A DNA stretch of 64,000 nucleotides from DATLFA01 sp035525225 (GTDB lineage: Bacteria > Actinomycetota > Acidimicrobiia > Acidimicrobiales > WLNW01): the NCBI GenBank assembly GCA_035525225.1, contig DATLFA010000010.1, forward strand, positions 178,784 to 242,783, in the 5' to 3' direction. Under the pieces are notes generated by a model, which was not told the DNA's origin, did not search any database, and worked only from the letters and a program-made list of their open reading frames with translations. The position numbers and the translations under genes are program-made. Shown here piece by piece: positions 1 to 8,247 of the stretch (its first letter is position 1; the number at the start of each line of letters is the position of its first letter).

Positions 1-31
1 AACGAGGAGATGGTTCGGGCATGGAATGCTC

Positions 32-1192
32 CTACACGTTCTTCGAGAACAAGACCGCGCTCGACGGCGGTGTTCCGGGCCCGGCAACCGACAAGCTCAA
101 CTCCACGTCCGCGACCTGACACGTGGACTGGCCGCGGACCTGGCGCACGGCCTCGTTGACCAACTGAAAGCCGTGGATGTAGGCCTCGGCGAGATTGCCG
201 CCACTGGTATTGAGCGGCAGGCCACCGTCGGGCCATTGCAGGTTCCCATCGCCGACGAAGCCTTCGACGTCGCCCGGCTCGCAGAACCCGATATCGGCTA
301 CGGCCATCAGCGTGGTGCCCGTGAAGTTCTCGTAGAACTGCGCGACGTCGATGTCCGCCGGTTGGACGCCGGTGGTGTTCCACAGATGCGCGCCGACACT
401 GCGAAATCGTCCGTTCGGATACGCATTGTCGGCGAGTGCCCAGAGCCCGGCACGCGACTCGACACCCACTGCGCCACCCAGGATGAACGCCGGCGGCTGG
501 CGTAGGTCGCGGGCGCGTTCGCTGGTCGTGACCACGACCGCGGCCGCCCCGTCGTTTTCTTGGCAGCAGTCGTAGAGATGGAGTGGCTCCGCGATCCAGC
601 GTGACTGGTGATAATCGTCACGGGTAAGTGGCCGCCCGTACATCACTGCGCGCGGGTTGCGTTGTGCGTGCGCGTAACAGGCGAGGCTGATGTCGGCCAG
701 CGCCTCTTGCGAGATCCCGTACTTGTGCATGAACTTGTTGGCGATGATGGCGTTGCGTACGACCGGGGCTGCCGCACCGAACGGCGACAGGTACGCGAAC
801 TCGTCGGCGGCCGGCGTGATCGACCGGGCTTGACCGAAGCGGCCGGCACGACCCTGGTCGAGGGCCCGGAACACCACCACATGCTTCGCGTGCCCGGCAC
901 ACACCGCGGCGTCGGCGAGGAGGAGGGCCTGGGCCCCCAAGTTGCCGCCGCCGCTCCACGCTTGCGATGCGAACCTCAGGTTGGCGAACCCGATGACGGA
1001 CGCCAGACGCGCGGCGTCGGCGCCGTTGTGCATGAACGATACGATTCCATCGATGTCGCTCGGCTGCAGTCCGGCGTCGGCGATCGCGTTGCGTATCGCG
1101 ATGCATGCCAGTTGAAATGCGTCGTGCGGGGACCGACCGGCGCGGTAGTAGATCGACTCACCGACGCCTGCGACCGCGGCTTCACCTTGCAT
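32..1192 (-). CDS. Thiolase-like lipid-transfer protein (SCP2-thiolase superfamily)
   Basis: A 386-residue thiolase-fold protein of the nonspecific lipid-transfer (Ltp) type. The N-terminus (VAGVGES) and the C-terminal block AEAYIHG are typical. The segment where true thiolases carry the nucleophilic Cys reads SQAWSGGGNLG, with no Cys, so thiolytic cleavage is unlikely. Ltp2-type relatives act as retro-aldolases on 3-hydroxyacyl-CoAs together with a DUF35 protein. The usual NTHGG motif is NTSGG here, a His-to-Ser change also noted under findings. It is the last gene of the minus-strand operon, 11 bp after the CoA transferase. The fold is clear; the substrate is unknown. Confidence 0.85.
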   Translation of the reverse strand: MQGEAAVAGVGESIYYRAGRSPHDAFQLACIAIRNAIADAGLQPSDIDGIVSFMHNGADAARLASVIGFANLRFASQAWSGGGNLGAQALLLADAAVCAGHAKHVVVFRALDQGRAGRFGQARSITPAADEFAYLSPFGAAAPVVRNAIIANKFMHKYGISQEALADISLACYAHAQRNPRAVMYGRPLTRDDYHQSRWIAEPLHLYDCCQENDGAAAVVVTTSERARDLRQPPAFILGGAVGVESRAGLWALADNAYPNGRFRSVGAHLWNTTGVQPADIDVAQFYENFTGTTLMAVADIGFCEPGDVEGFVGDGNLQWPDGGLPLNTSGGNLAEAYIHGFQLVNEAVRQVRGQSTCQVADVELSLSVAGPGTPPSSAVLFSKNV

Positions 1193-1203
1193 CGATCACC
1201 AAC

Positions 1204-3786
1204 TCAGATCACGCCCTCGTCGCGCAGCTCGCCGATCGCTCGCGAGTCCATGCCCAACAGCTCGCCGTACACATAGTCGTTGTCCTCGCCGTAGCAGGGC
1301 GCACCGCGATCGATAGATCCGCCGGCGTGCGCCGGTGTGGCACTCATCTTCACCGCGATGTCGGCCACGGGCCAGGTGCCGATCTTCGTTCCCGCGACTT
1401 CGGTGAGCCATTCGAGCGAGGCGAGTTGCGGATCGAAGTCGCACCGATCCTGCGCGGTCTGGCAAACCCCCGCGGCGACGCCTGCTGCCTGTAGTGCGTG
1501 CATGAGTGCATAACCGTCCTCGCTGCTCGTCCAACTGGTGATCGCGGCGTCGAGGGCGTCCTGATTGGCCAATCGGGCGTCGAGTGTTGCGAACCGGGCG
1601 TCGGTGGCCCATTCGGGGCGCCGCGCGAGCTTGATGATGGCGGCGAACTCGTCATCGCTGAAGCATGCGATCGCCAGCCAACGGTCGAGACCGTCGACGC
1701 GATAGGCACCGTGGGGCGCCGCCGGCTTGTACGGCGAGCGGTTGCCGTAGCGGCTGAACTCTCGGCCGTTCACCGACCAGTCGAGCAGCGACACGCCCGT
1801 GAGGAAGATGCCGGTCTCGCACTGCGACGCGTCGATGTGCTGGCCGAGTCCTGTGCGGTCGCGCCGGTAGAGCGCGGCGAGCATCGCCGTAGCGAAGCTG
1901 TAGGCACCGATCCAGTCGAGATACGAGTAACCCCAGCCGGCCGGCATCGCAGGCGAGGGTAACCCCGACATCTCCGACGTACCCGCGAGCGCGGCGGCGA
2001 CCGGGCCCACCGCGCGAAATCGGCCGTAGGTGCCCGCGCTACCCATGCCCGACTGCTGCGCGTAGATGATGTCGGGCTTTATCGAACGCAAGACGTCGTA
2101 GCCCAGGCCCCAGCCGTCGAGCACGCCGGGCGAAAAACCTTCGGCGACGATGTCGGAGATCGCAACGAGGCGGCGAGCGATGTCGAGCCCTTTCGGGTGG
2201 CGTACGTTGAGCGAGATTCCCCGCTTGCCGGGGTTCTTGTTGTTGAACTGCCCTCCCATGTCGCTGTCGGTCACGCCGGGTAGAGGCCCGGTCGCGGCGC
2301 GGCGGGCGTCGCGACCACCGATGGGCGCCATCGCGCCGAGACGGGTATCGGGGTGTGCGCTCCATTCGACCTTGATGCTCTCCGCGCCGAGTGCGGCGAG
2401 GAAGCGCGTGCCGCCGGCCGACGCCAGGAACCAGGTGAAGTCGAGGATCCGCACCCCGTCGAGTGCCATCGGTGTGGCCCGACGGGGATGGCGACGATCA
2501 TTGCCTCGCGGGGCCGTGACGCGGACCGCAGGTTCGGGTTGCGGGGCGAGACCGCGGAAGACCGCATCGGTGTCCTCGCCGACGAGTGGCGCGCGCCGTC
2601 CCATGCGCCACGGCACGTCGGAGACCCATTTGCTCGTCACGTAGGTAAACGAGCGGCCGAGTTCGGGATGGTCGACCTCGGCGAACGTCCGCCGGGTTTG
2701 CCAGTGCTCGTCGCCGGCGTTCTCGTGCGGCTTGCGCAACGGCACGCAGATCAAGCCCGCCTCTTGCGCCTCGCGCCAGGGCATCGACGAGTACGCGTAC
2801 TTGCGGGTGAACCGACCAACCACCTCTTGCGCGTGGGTCGCCGACTCGCTGGAGGCGCCGCTCCCGGGTATCTGGCGCGCCGACGATCCGCCGGCCACAT
2901 CGCCGTCTGCGAGATCGCCGGCCATGTCATAGCGCGACAGGAATGGCACCAAGTTCGCACGGTCCCGCGGCCCGAGCAGCGTCATCGTGAACCAGCGGCC
3001 GTCCTTGGTATGCGAGATCGACGGCGCCAACGACACGTGCTCGCCGGCATGGCGGCATGTCTGGCGCCACAACGGCACGCGTCGCATGATCCAGTTCATC
3101 AAGTCGAGCTCGGTGTTCTTCGCGACCGCCTCGTGCACCGCGCACGAGAGGTACTGACCACACCCGCTGCGCTGCCGATGGATCAAGGCGCCTATGAGCA
3201 TCGTCACCAACTGCTCGTCGGCGATGTGATACGCGTGCCACATCTGTGGCGCGATGGGCGGAAGGTCATAGGTGCCATCGGGTTGCGGGTCGTAGCCGCA
3301 GTTCATCATCGGCCCGCCGAGTGCGAGGTGCACGAGATCGGATCCCTTGAAGTCGGCCCACGGTCCGTCATCGCCGAATGCCGACATCCGTGCCACGATC
3401 AACGCCGGGAATCGCCGCTGTAGCTCGGCGCGCCCGATGCCGAGCGAGTCGAGCCACCCACGAGGCGTCGATTCGAGCAACACGTCCGCGTGCTCCAGCA
3501 AGTCGAGGAGCCGGTCACGCGCCGACGCGTCGTTCTCGACATCGAGCACGACTGATCGCTTGCCTCTGTTGTAGTGCCAGAAGTAGAGCGACCGCTCTGG
3601 GTCGTCGATGTCGTCGACGAACGGCCCGATTCGTCGTGTCGGGCTGCCGCCGGGTGGCTCGATCTTGATGACGTCCGCGCCCAGACCGGCCAACGCGAGT
3701 CCGCAGTATTCGGCTTGCTCATCAGCGATCTCGACGATGCGGACGCCCGCGAGATTGCCCTGCAATACTGTGTCGTCGAGCGTCAT
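1204..3786 (-). CDS. Tandem-domain CaiB/BaiF (class III) CoA transferase
   Basis: 860 residues made of two CaiB/BaiF domains, each starting with the nucleotide-binding-like strand and loop (GVRIVEIA...ADVIKIEPPGG near residue 15; GVRILDFTW...AESIKVEW near 440). Class III enzymes move CoA between carboxylic acids through an aspartyl-CoA intermediate. The second half keeps the catalytic Asp in GLGQHIDAS (about residue 652). In the first half the matching site reads GCGQYLSCA, so Asp is Ser at about residue 214. The start is fixed by ATGA overlap with the upstream amidohydrolase; the reading frame stays open further upstream, but that is antisense shadow. It likely activates an organic acid for the thiolase-like enzymes of the operon. 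Confidence 0.88.
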   Translation of the reverse strand: MTLDDTVLQGNLAGVRIVEIADEQAEYCGLALAGLGADVIKIEPPGGSPTRRIGPFVDDIDDPERSLYFWHYNRGKRSVVLDVENDASARDRLLDLLEHADVLLESTPRGWLDSLGIGRAELQRRFPALIVARMSAFGDDGPWADFKGSDLVHLALGGPMMNCGYDPQPDGTYDLPPIAPQMWHAYHIADEQLVTMLIGALIHRQRSGCGQYLSCAVHEAVAKNTELDLMNWIMRRVPLWRQTCRHAGEHVSLAPSISHTKDGRWFTMTLLGPRDRANLVPFLSRYDMAGDLADGDVAGGSSARQIPGSGASSESATHAQEVVGRFTRKYAYSSMPWREAQEAGLICVPLRKPHENAGDEHWQTRRTFAEVDHPELGRSFTYVTSKWVSDVPWRMGRRAPLVGEDTDAVFRGLAPQPEPAVRVTAPRGNDRRHPRRATPMALDGVRILDFTWFLASAGGTRFLAALGAESIKVEWSAHPDTRLGAMAPIGGRDARRAATGPLPGVTDSDMGGQFNNKNPGKRGISLNVRHPKGLDIARRLVAISDIVAEGFSPGVLDGWGLGYDVLRSIKPDIIYAQQSGMGSAGTYGRFRAVGPVAAALAGTSEMSGLPSPAMPAGWGYSYLDWIGAYSFATAMLAALYRRDRTGLGQHIDASQCETGIFLTGVSLLDWSVNGREFSRYGNRSPYKPAAPHGAYRVDGLDRWLAIACFSDDEFAAIIKLARRPEWATDARFATLDARLANQDALDAAITSWTSSEDGYALMHALQAAGVAAGVCQTAQDRCDFDPQLASLEWLTEVAGTKIGTWPVADIAVKMSATPAHAGGSIDRGAPCYGEDNDYVYGELLGMDSRAIGELRDEGVI

Positions 3787-4970
3787 GTCACGTTGATGCG
3801 ATAGAGCTTCGCCGCGTTGTCCTGCAGGACCTTGCGCTGCACGTCTTCGCCCCATGGGGCGAGCACCTCGAGTGCGTGTTCTCGCGCCGAGGGATACAGA
3901 CAGGTCGGATGGGGGAAGTCCGTCTCGAACATCACGTTGTCGACGCCGATGTCGTCGAGCAGCTTGCGGGGGCCAACGTCTTCGAACCAGAAGCACGCGT
4001 AGACCTGGCGCCGGAAAAGCTCGGACGGGAAAGGTTGGTCGAAGCCACGGCCATCGGGTGTCGTGTCGCGAAGTTGATACTCGAGGCGCTCGATCACGTA
4101 CGGGATCCAGCCGATGCCGCTCTCTACGGAGACCCATTTGGTCTCGGGGAAGCGCACGAGCAGGTCGCTCGTGAGAAGGTTGCTCAAGACGCGCGCATTG
4201 TGCAGCTCGATCAGGCAACTGCCCACGACGTGACGGCGGTGATGCGGTAACGACGGCCACGCGCCGTTCATGAACGTCTCCATGCTGAACTCGCTGGCTC
4301 CCACATGGAGGTTGATCGGCATGCCGAACTCGGTGCACGCCTCCCACAGCGGATCCCAATGACGATCGACGAGATCGGGGAAACCGGCCGAGTGCGGCTC
4401 GCTGCACATGACGATGCCGCGCAGATCGAGCTTGGTCGCGGCGCGCTCGACTTCTTTCACCGCGAGGTCGATGTCCCAGAAGGGCACGAGTGCCTGTGGG
4501 AACAGCCGGCCGTTCGACACCTCTTGCATCTCGGCTACTGCATCGTTGTAGGTCTCGACGATGAGCTTCGACAGATCGCGTGGCAACTTCATCAGTTTGT
4601 GACCGCCGAAGCCGGCGATATTCGGATAGATGACCTGCGCGAAAATTCCTTGCTCGGTCATGAAGTCGACCCGTTCGTGCGGGTCGTGGGATGCCGGGTG
4701 TACCTCGTTCGCGCGACGGCCTGCCTGAATGTCCCAGTCCCACAGTGCCGTCTTCGTGCCGTCCTTGTTGATGACGCTGCCGGCGCCGGCGCGAGCCGAC
4801 AAGACCTCGTCGCCGTTCACCAGCCAGGCGTATCCCTTCTCGTCGCTACCCGCCTGATGGGGCACGAGATCGTGAAACCTGGCCGGCACCCGCGCCGTCC
4901 AAAGATCCGCCGGCTCGCTGTAGTGCGTGTCGACGTCGATGATCTTGACGTCGGTTGCGAGTGCTCCCAT
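3783..4970 (-). CDS. Amidohydrolase-2 family metal-dependent hydrolase/decarboxylase
   Basis: 395 residues, TIM-barrel amidohydrolase of the PF04909 type. Visible metal and active-site elements are DVDTHYSEP near the N-terminus, INLHVGAS in the middle and MFETDFPHP near the C-terminus. The family includes ACMSD- and LigW-type decarboxylases as well as hydrolases, so the reaction is not settled. The second ATG was chosen because GGAGG lies five bases before it; an ATG four codons upstream is possible (4982). It overlaps the CoA transferase start by ATGA and follows the second thiolase-like gene by 32 bp, so it is in the same operon. Confidence 0.85.
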   Translation of the reverse strand: MGALATDVKIIDVDTHYSEPADLWTARVPARFHDLVPHQAGSDEKGYAWLVNGDEVLSARAGAGSVINKDGTKTALWDWDIQAGRRANEVHPASHDPHERVDFMTEQGIFAQVIYPNIAGFGGHKLMKLPRDLSKLIVETYNDAVAEMQEVSNGRLFPQALVPFWDIDLAVKEVERAATKLDLRGIVMCSEPHSAGFPDLVDRHWDPLWEACTEFGMPINLHVGASEFSMETFMNGAWPSLPHHRRHVVGSCLIELHNARVLSNLLTSDLLVRFPETKWVSVESGIGWIPYVIERLEYQLRDTTPDGRGFDQPFPSELFRRQVYACFWFEDVGPRKLLDDIGVDNVMFETDFPHPTCLYPSAREHALEVLAPWGEDVQRKVLQDNAAKLYRINVT

Positions 4971-5002
4971 TGCTGCCTCCATCTCTCGAGAGGTTCTCCC
5001 TG

Positions 5003-6148
5003 TCAGGCTTTTGCGAGGATGATGCCGCTGCGTCCACCGGCGACCATGACATGCTCGGCGTTCGGCACTTGGTTCACCGCCGTCCCGCGAATTTGTCGCA
5101 CAGCCTCGAGGATGTTGTTGAGACCGTGGATGTAGGCCTCGCCGAGTAGGCCTCCGTGGGTGTTGACGGGCAGCGAGCCGCCCAACTCGATGTGGCCGTC
5201 GGCGATGAAATCCTTGGCTTCTCCGGGGCCGCAGAACCCGAGTCCTTCGAGCTGCAGGAACACGATCGGGCTGAAGTTCTCGTAGATCATCGCGGCGTCG
5301 ATGTCACCCGGTCCGACTCCGGCCATCGCGTACAGCTGATCCGCGAGGAAGCGCGCCTCGGGAAACTCGGCGAGGCTCGGGTGGTAGTAGTTGAACATCA
5401 CGCTGCCGTCGATGATGTGCGCGTCGGCGACCGCCGCGATGCGCGCTGCAGGATTGGGCAGGTCCTTCGCTCGTTCGGCGGTCGTGACCACCATGGCCAC
5501 GCCGCCGTCGCTCTCTTGACAACAGTCGAGGAGGCGGATGATCGGCTCGACGATCCAACGCGAGTTCTGGTGGTCGGCCAATGTGATCGGGCGCTCGTAG
5601 AACCATGCATTCGGGTTCGTCGCAGCGTGCTTTCGGGCGACGACGGTGTAGCGGCCGAAGTCTTCGTTCGTGAGGCCGTACTCGTGCATGTATCGCTGGA
5701 ACTGCAGCGCATAGATCTTCGCCGGCGTATCGAGGCCGAAGGGCAGGTACCAGTTCCAACCGGGCGGCGTCACGCGTGCGTTGGGTTGACCGAAACGACG
5801 GCCCGAACGCTCGTTGAATGCGCGATACACCACTACTGCTTTCGCCGCGCCGCTGGCGACAGCCATCGCGGCGTGTTGCACCGTGGTGTGGGCTCCGGCG
5901 CCGCCGTGCGGAGTCCGTGACCAGTAGCGCAGTTCAGGGATCCCGAGCGTGCGCATGAGCAGCAGTTCGTCGCTCGAGTCGAGCGTGAACGTGACCAGTC
6001 CCTCGATGTCGGACGGCGTCATGCCGGCGTCGTCGATCGCGGCCTTCGCGGCCTCGGCCGCGAGCTGCAATTCGCTGCGCCCCGATGCCTTCGAGAACTC
6101 GGTCTGGCCGATGCCGGCGATGATCGCCTGATCTTTCAGGGTGCGCAT
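5003..6148 (-). CDS. Thiolase-like lipid-transfer protein (SCP2-thiolase superfamily)
   Basis: 381 residues, homologous in layout to the thiolase-like gene at the end of the operon (about 4 kb downstream). The Cys site of true thiolases is replaced by SRTPHGGAGAH. It keeps the C-terminal NTHGGLLGEAYIHG block and a YENF motif around residue 270. The start at 6148 was preferred over an upstream in-frame ATG (6211) because the longer version would run 59 bases into the DUF35 gene; the chosen start lies 4 bp after that gene. The tight pairing with DUF35 is the layout of Ltp-type retro-aldolases. Specific substrate unknown. Confidence 0.86.
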   Translation of the reverse strand: MRTLKDQAIIAGIGQTEFSKASGRSELQLAAEAAKAAIDDAGMTPSDIEGLVTFTLDSSDELLLMRTLGIPELRYWSRTPHGGAGAHTTVQHAAMAVASGAAKAVVVYRAFNERSGRRFGQPNARVTPPGWNWYLPFGLDTPAKIYALQFQRYMHEYGLTNEDFGRYTVVARKHAATNPNAWFYERPITLADHQNSRWIVEPIIRLLDCCQESDGGVAMVVTTAERAKDLPNPAARIAAVADAHIIDGSVMFNYYHPSLAEFPEARFLADQLYAMAGVGPGDIDAAMIYENFSPIVFLQLEGLGFCGPGEAKDFIADGHIELGGSLPVNTHGGLLGEAYIHGLNNILEAVRQIRGTAVNQVPNAEHVMVAGGRSGIILAKA

Positions 6149-6152
6149 CGGA

Positions 6153-6557
6153 TCAGGCCTCGACCGAATGCGCCGGGCGGAACTGCGGCAATGCGACGCC
6201 GTCGAAGTCATCGAAGCACAACTCGATCGCCATGCCGTTGCGCACTTCGCTCGGCGCGACCCCCTGCAGATTGGACACCAACCTCACACCTTCTTCGAGA
6301 TCGACGAGTACAACAATCCGGGGAAGCGCGTCGGCTTCGGTCGGGTGGTGCGACACGATCCAGCTGTAGACGGTGCCCCGGCCCGACGCCTCGCGAGTGG
6401 TCCATTTCAACGAATGACACACCGGGCACATCGGCGAAGGCGGGTGCTGCAGTCGTCCGCAGCCGGCGCAGCACCGAAGGAGTAGTTGGCCCTGGTTGAC
6501 GCCGTCCCAGAAGAACTCGTCGTCACTATCCGGTACCGGCGGTATCACTGCTGGCAC
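6153..6557 (-). CDS. DUF35 OB-fold / Zn-ribbon acyl-CoA-associated protein
   Basis: 134 residues with the two DUF35 parts: an N-terminal rubredoxin-like zinc ribbon (CAGCGRLQ... CPVCHS, four Cys, residues about 30-50) followed by an OB-fold that begins near GTVYSWIVSHHP. These proteins bind acyl-CoA and partner with thiolase-like Ltp proteins; ChsH2/Ltp2 of sterol side-chain breakdown is the known example. It sits 4 bp upstream of a thiolase-like gene and 34 bp downstream of an amidohydrolase, which supports a joint complex. Confidence 0.88.
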   Translation of the reverse strand: MPAVIPPVPDSDDEFFWDGVNQGQLLLRCCAGCGRLQHPPSPMCPVCHSLKWTTREASGRGTVYSWIVSHHPTEADALPRIVVLVDLEEGVRLVSNLQGVAPSEVRNGMAIELCFDDFDGVALPQFRPAHSVEA

Positions 6558-6591
6558 GATCGTTGCCCCTTTGGCCGAGCGAGGAAATGGT

Positions 6592-7665
6592 TCAGAGGTT
6601 CCAGACGCGCGCTGCGTTGCCCGACACGATCAGCTCGCGCTCGTCGTCGGGGATGCCGACGAACTGATTCTCGACGAGTGCGCGCGAGTTCGGCCAGCTC
6701 GACACCGGATGCGGATAGTCCGATGACCACATGATGTTGCGCACGCCGATCTTGTGCCGCAACAGCTGAATGGAATCGGGCTCGTCGATGTAGGTCAGGT
6801 GGATGTTGCGACGGAAATAGAAGCTGGGCAGCTCGCTGATGGCCGGAAATTCGTAGCTCTGGCGGGTGTTCATGTCGTCGATGATGTAGAGGTACCACGC
6901 GACCCAACCGAGACCCGGTTCGACGAAGACCAGCTTCAACTTCGAGAACCGCTCGAGCACTCCCGACAACATCCACATTCCGAAGGCTTCGGCGGTACAG
7001 AACGCGGTCATCGGCACCATGACGCCACGTTGCGGTGTGGGATCGCGACGTGCGAGATCCTCGAGTTGGGTGTTGAGACCGATGTGGCAGCAGATCGGCA
7101 GATCGAGGTCTTGGATGGTCGACCACAGCGGGTCGTAGCGGCTGTCGAAGTACTCCGGAAATCCCAACTCGTTCGGGAAGACCGGGAGCTGCAGCGACTT
7201 CGCGCCGAGCGCGGCGACGCGCGACACCTCTTCGACGGCGAAGTCGATGTCGTGAATCGGAATCTGGTGCGACACGACAAGACGCTTGGGGTCGACGGCG
7301 CCAAAATCGCTGAGCGCATCGTTGAATGCACGCGTCGACTCGCGCCAACCGTCCTTGATGAGATAGAGGAACCGAAACGCGCTCACTTCGCAATAGAGCA
7401 CTTCGGCATCGACACCGTCGGCGTCCATGTCTTTCAAACGTTCGTGAGGGTCACTGTGCCCGGCGCGACCGGCGGCCGGGTGCGTGTACGCGCGCATCAT
7501 CGCGGTGTTCGCTTGGCCGGCGTTGCCGCCGAACACGCGCGACTGGAACTCGGCCACGGCGGCGTCGTAGGCGTCGTAGGCGTCGTGGTGCTTGGTCACA
7601 AGTTTGCGCTTCACCGTGTCGTGTTGAAGGTTGACGTGCGAGTCCGACGAGATCAAGCGTTCCAA
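6592..7665 (-). CDS. Amidohydrolase-2 family protein, first gene of the operon
   Basis: 357 residues, same PF04909 family as the other amidohydrolase of the operon, with SSDSHVN at the N-terminus, LPICCHIGLN mid-protein and MWSSDYPHP near the C-terminus. The start is a TTG, chosen because a GGGGGAGG ribosome-binding site lies four bases before it and the family begins at this point; the frame stays open for about 970 bases upstream but shows no protein-like content. It opens the minus-strand operon and faces the plus-strand gene at 7804 across a short region holding a 20-bp palindrome. Reaction uncertain (hydrolase or decarboxylase). Confidence 0.83.
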   Translation of the reverse strand: MERLISSDSHVNLQHDTVKRKLVTKHHDAYDAYDAAVAEFQSRVFGGNAGQANTAMMRAYTHPAAGRAGHSDPHERLKDMDADGVDAEVLYCEVSAFRFLYLIKDGWRESTRAFNDALSDFGAVDPKRLVVSHQIPIHDIDFAVEEVSRVAALGAKSLQLPVFPNELGFPEYFDSRYDPLWSTIQDLDLPICCHIGLNTQLEDLARRDPTPQRGVMVPMTAFCTAEAFGMWMLSGVLERFSKLKLVFVEPGLGWVAWYLYIIDDMNTRQSYEFPAISELPSFYFRRNIHLTYIDEPDSIQLLRHKIGVRNIMWSSDYPHPVSSWPNSRALVENQFVGIPDDERELIVSGNAARVWNL

Positions 7666-7708
7666 CGACCCTCCCCCTGTCCGATTGTCCGACGATAGTC
7701 TGGTGGGG

Positions 7709-7728
7709 CCCATAGCCATTGCTATGGG
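7709..7728. promoter_or_regulatory. Inverted repeat between divergent genes, putative operator
   Basis: Perfect 8-bp arms CCCATAGC and GCTATGGG around CATT. It lies 44 bp upstream of the TTG start of the amidohydrolase operon and 75 bp upstream of the plus-strand gene at 7804, the normal place for a shared operator. The symmetry is seen directly; the regulatory role is inferred and no regulator gene is adjacent. Confidence 0.45.
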
Positions 7729-7803
7729 AACCGTAGCACCCGCACCGTGGCGCGAGTTTCGCCGAGACGAGATTGGGGCACTCCCCGGAAAAGGAGCGTG
7801 CAC

Positions 7804-8148
7804 ATGCAAGAAGCGAAGGCAGCCTGGGAAGATGTGGGCTCGCAGTTCTCCTCGCTCGGGTTGAAGCTGAAGGAGCATTTCGCTCAGGCAGCCTCGAATG
7901 AGACCGACAGTGGCAGTGAGAGATCCGACACTGCGGCACGGGACGCGATGCGAGACGCGATGCGCAAGTTGGGGGCCGCCCTCGACGATGCGGTCGAGGC
8001 GGTTTCCGGGGCGGCGAAGGATCCGGCCATCACCGACGATCTCCGCAAAGTCGGGCAGTCCGTGATGAATGCCTTCCACTCGACGTTCGCGGATGTCAGC
8101 GACGATCTCCGCCAAGCATTCAGTCGGTCGCGCACCGAACAGGATTAG
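7804..8148 (+). CDS. Small hypothetical protein, helical
   Basis: 114 residues, rich in Ala, Asp, Ser and charged residues, predicted to be almost all helix, with heptad-like spacing in LGAALDDAVEAVSGAAKD and FADVSDDLRQAF. No signal peptide, membrane span or known catalytic motif. The AAGGAG ribosome-binding site nine bases before the ATG fixes the start; an upstream in-frame ATG (7747) has no such site. It is transcribed away from the amidohydrolase operon. Similar short helical proteins are common in actinobacteria, but I do not recognise a function. Confidence 0.7.
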   Translation: MQEAKAAWEDVGSQFSSLGLKLKEHFAQAASNETDSGSERSDTAARDAMRDAMRKLGAALDDAVEAVSGAAKDPAITDDLRKVGQSVMNAFHSTFADVSDDLRQAFSRSRTEQD

Positions 8149-8179
8149 CGCTTCACCGCGCGCCGACCCCGCGCAGTTC

Positions 8180-8234
8180 CCCGTTCTCGCTGTCAAACGT
8201 GGGTCTATATTCCACGTCTGACAGCCAGAACGGG
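8180..8234. promoter_or_regulatory. Long interrupted palindrome upstream of the CocE-type hydrolase
   Basis: Two 23-base arms (8180-8202 and 8212-8234) are reverse complements with two mismatches; the loop is 9 bases, AT-rich (GTCTATATT). The core holds TGTCA/TGACA half-sites. It ends a few bases before the GGGGAGG ribosome-binding site of the gene at 8248, so it could be a repressor operator covering the promoter or an RNA hairpin masking translation. There is no T-run, so it is not a simple terminator. Confidence 0.55.
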
Positions 8235-8247
8235 AATCGGGGAGGCA

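Noticed and set aside
1..31. Possible end of a gene at the window start
   Set aside because: 31 bases are too few to support any call.
3787..4743. The open frame of the CoA transferase continues 950 bases upstream
   Set aside because: It is antisense-frame shadow of the amidohydrolase gene: Arg/Pro/Ser-rich, and an ATGA overlap gives the true start.
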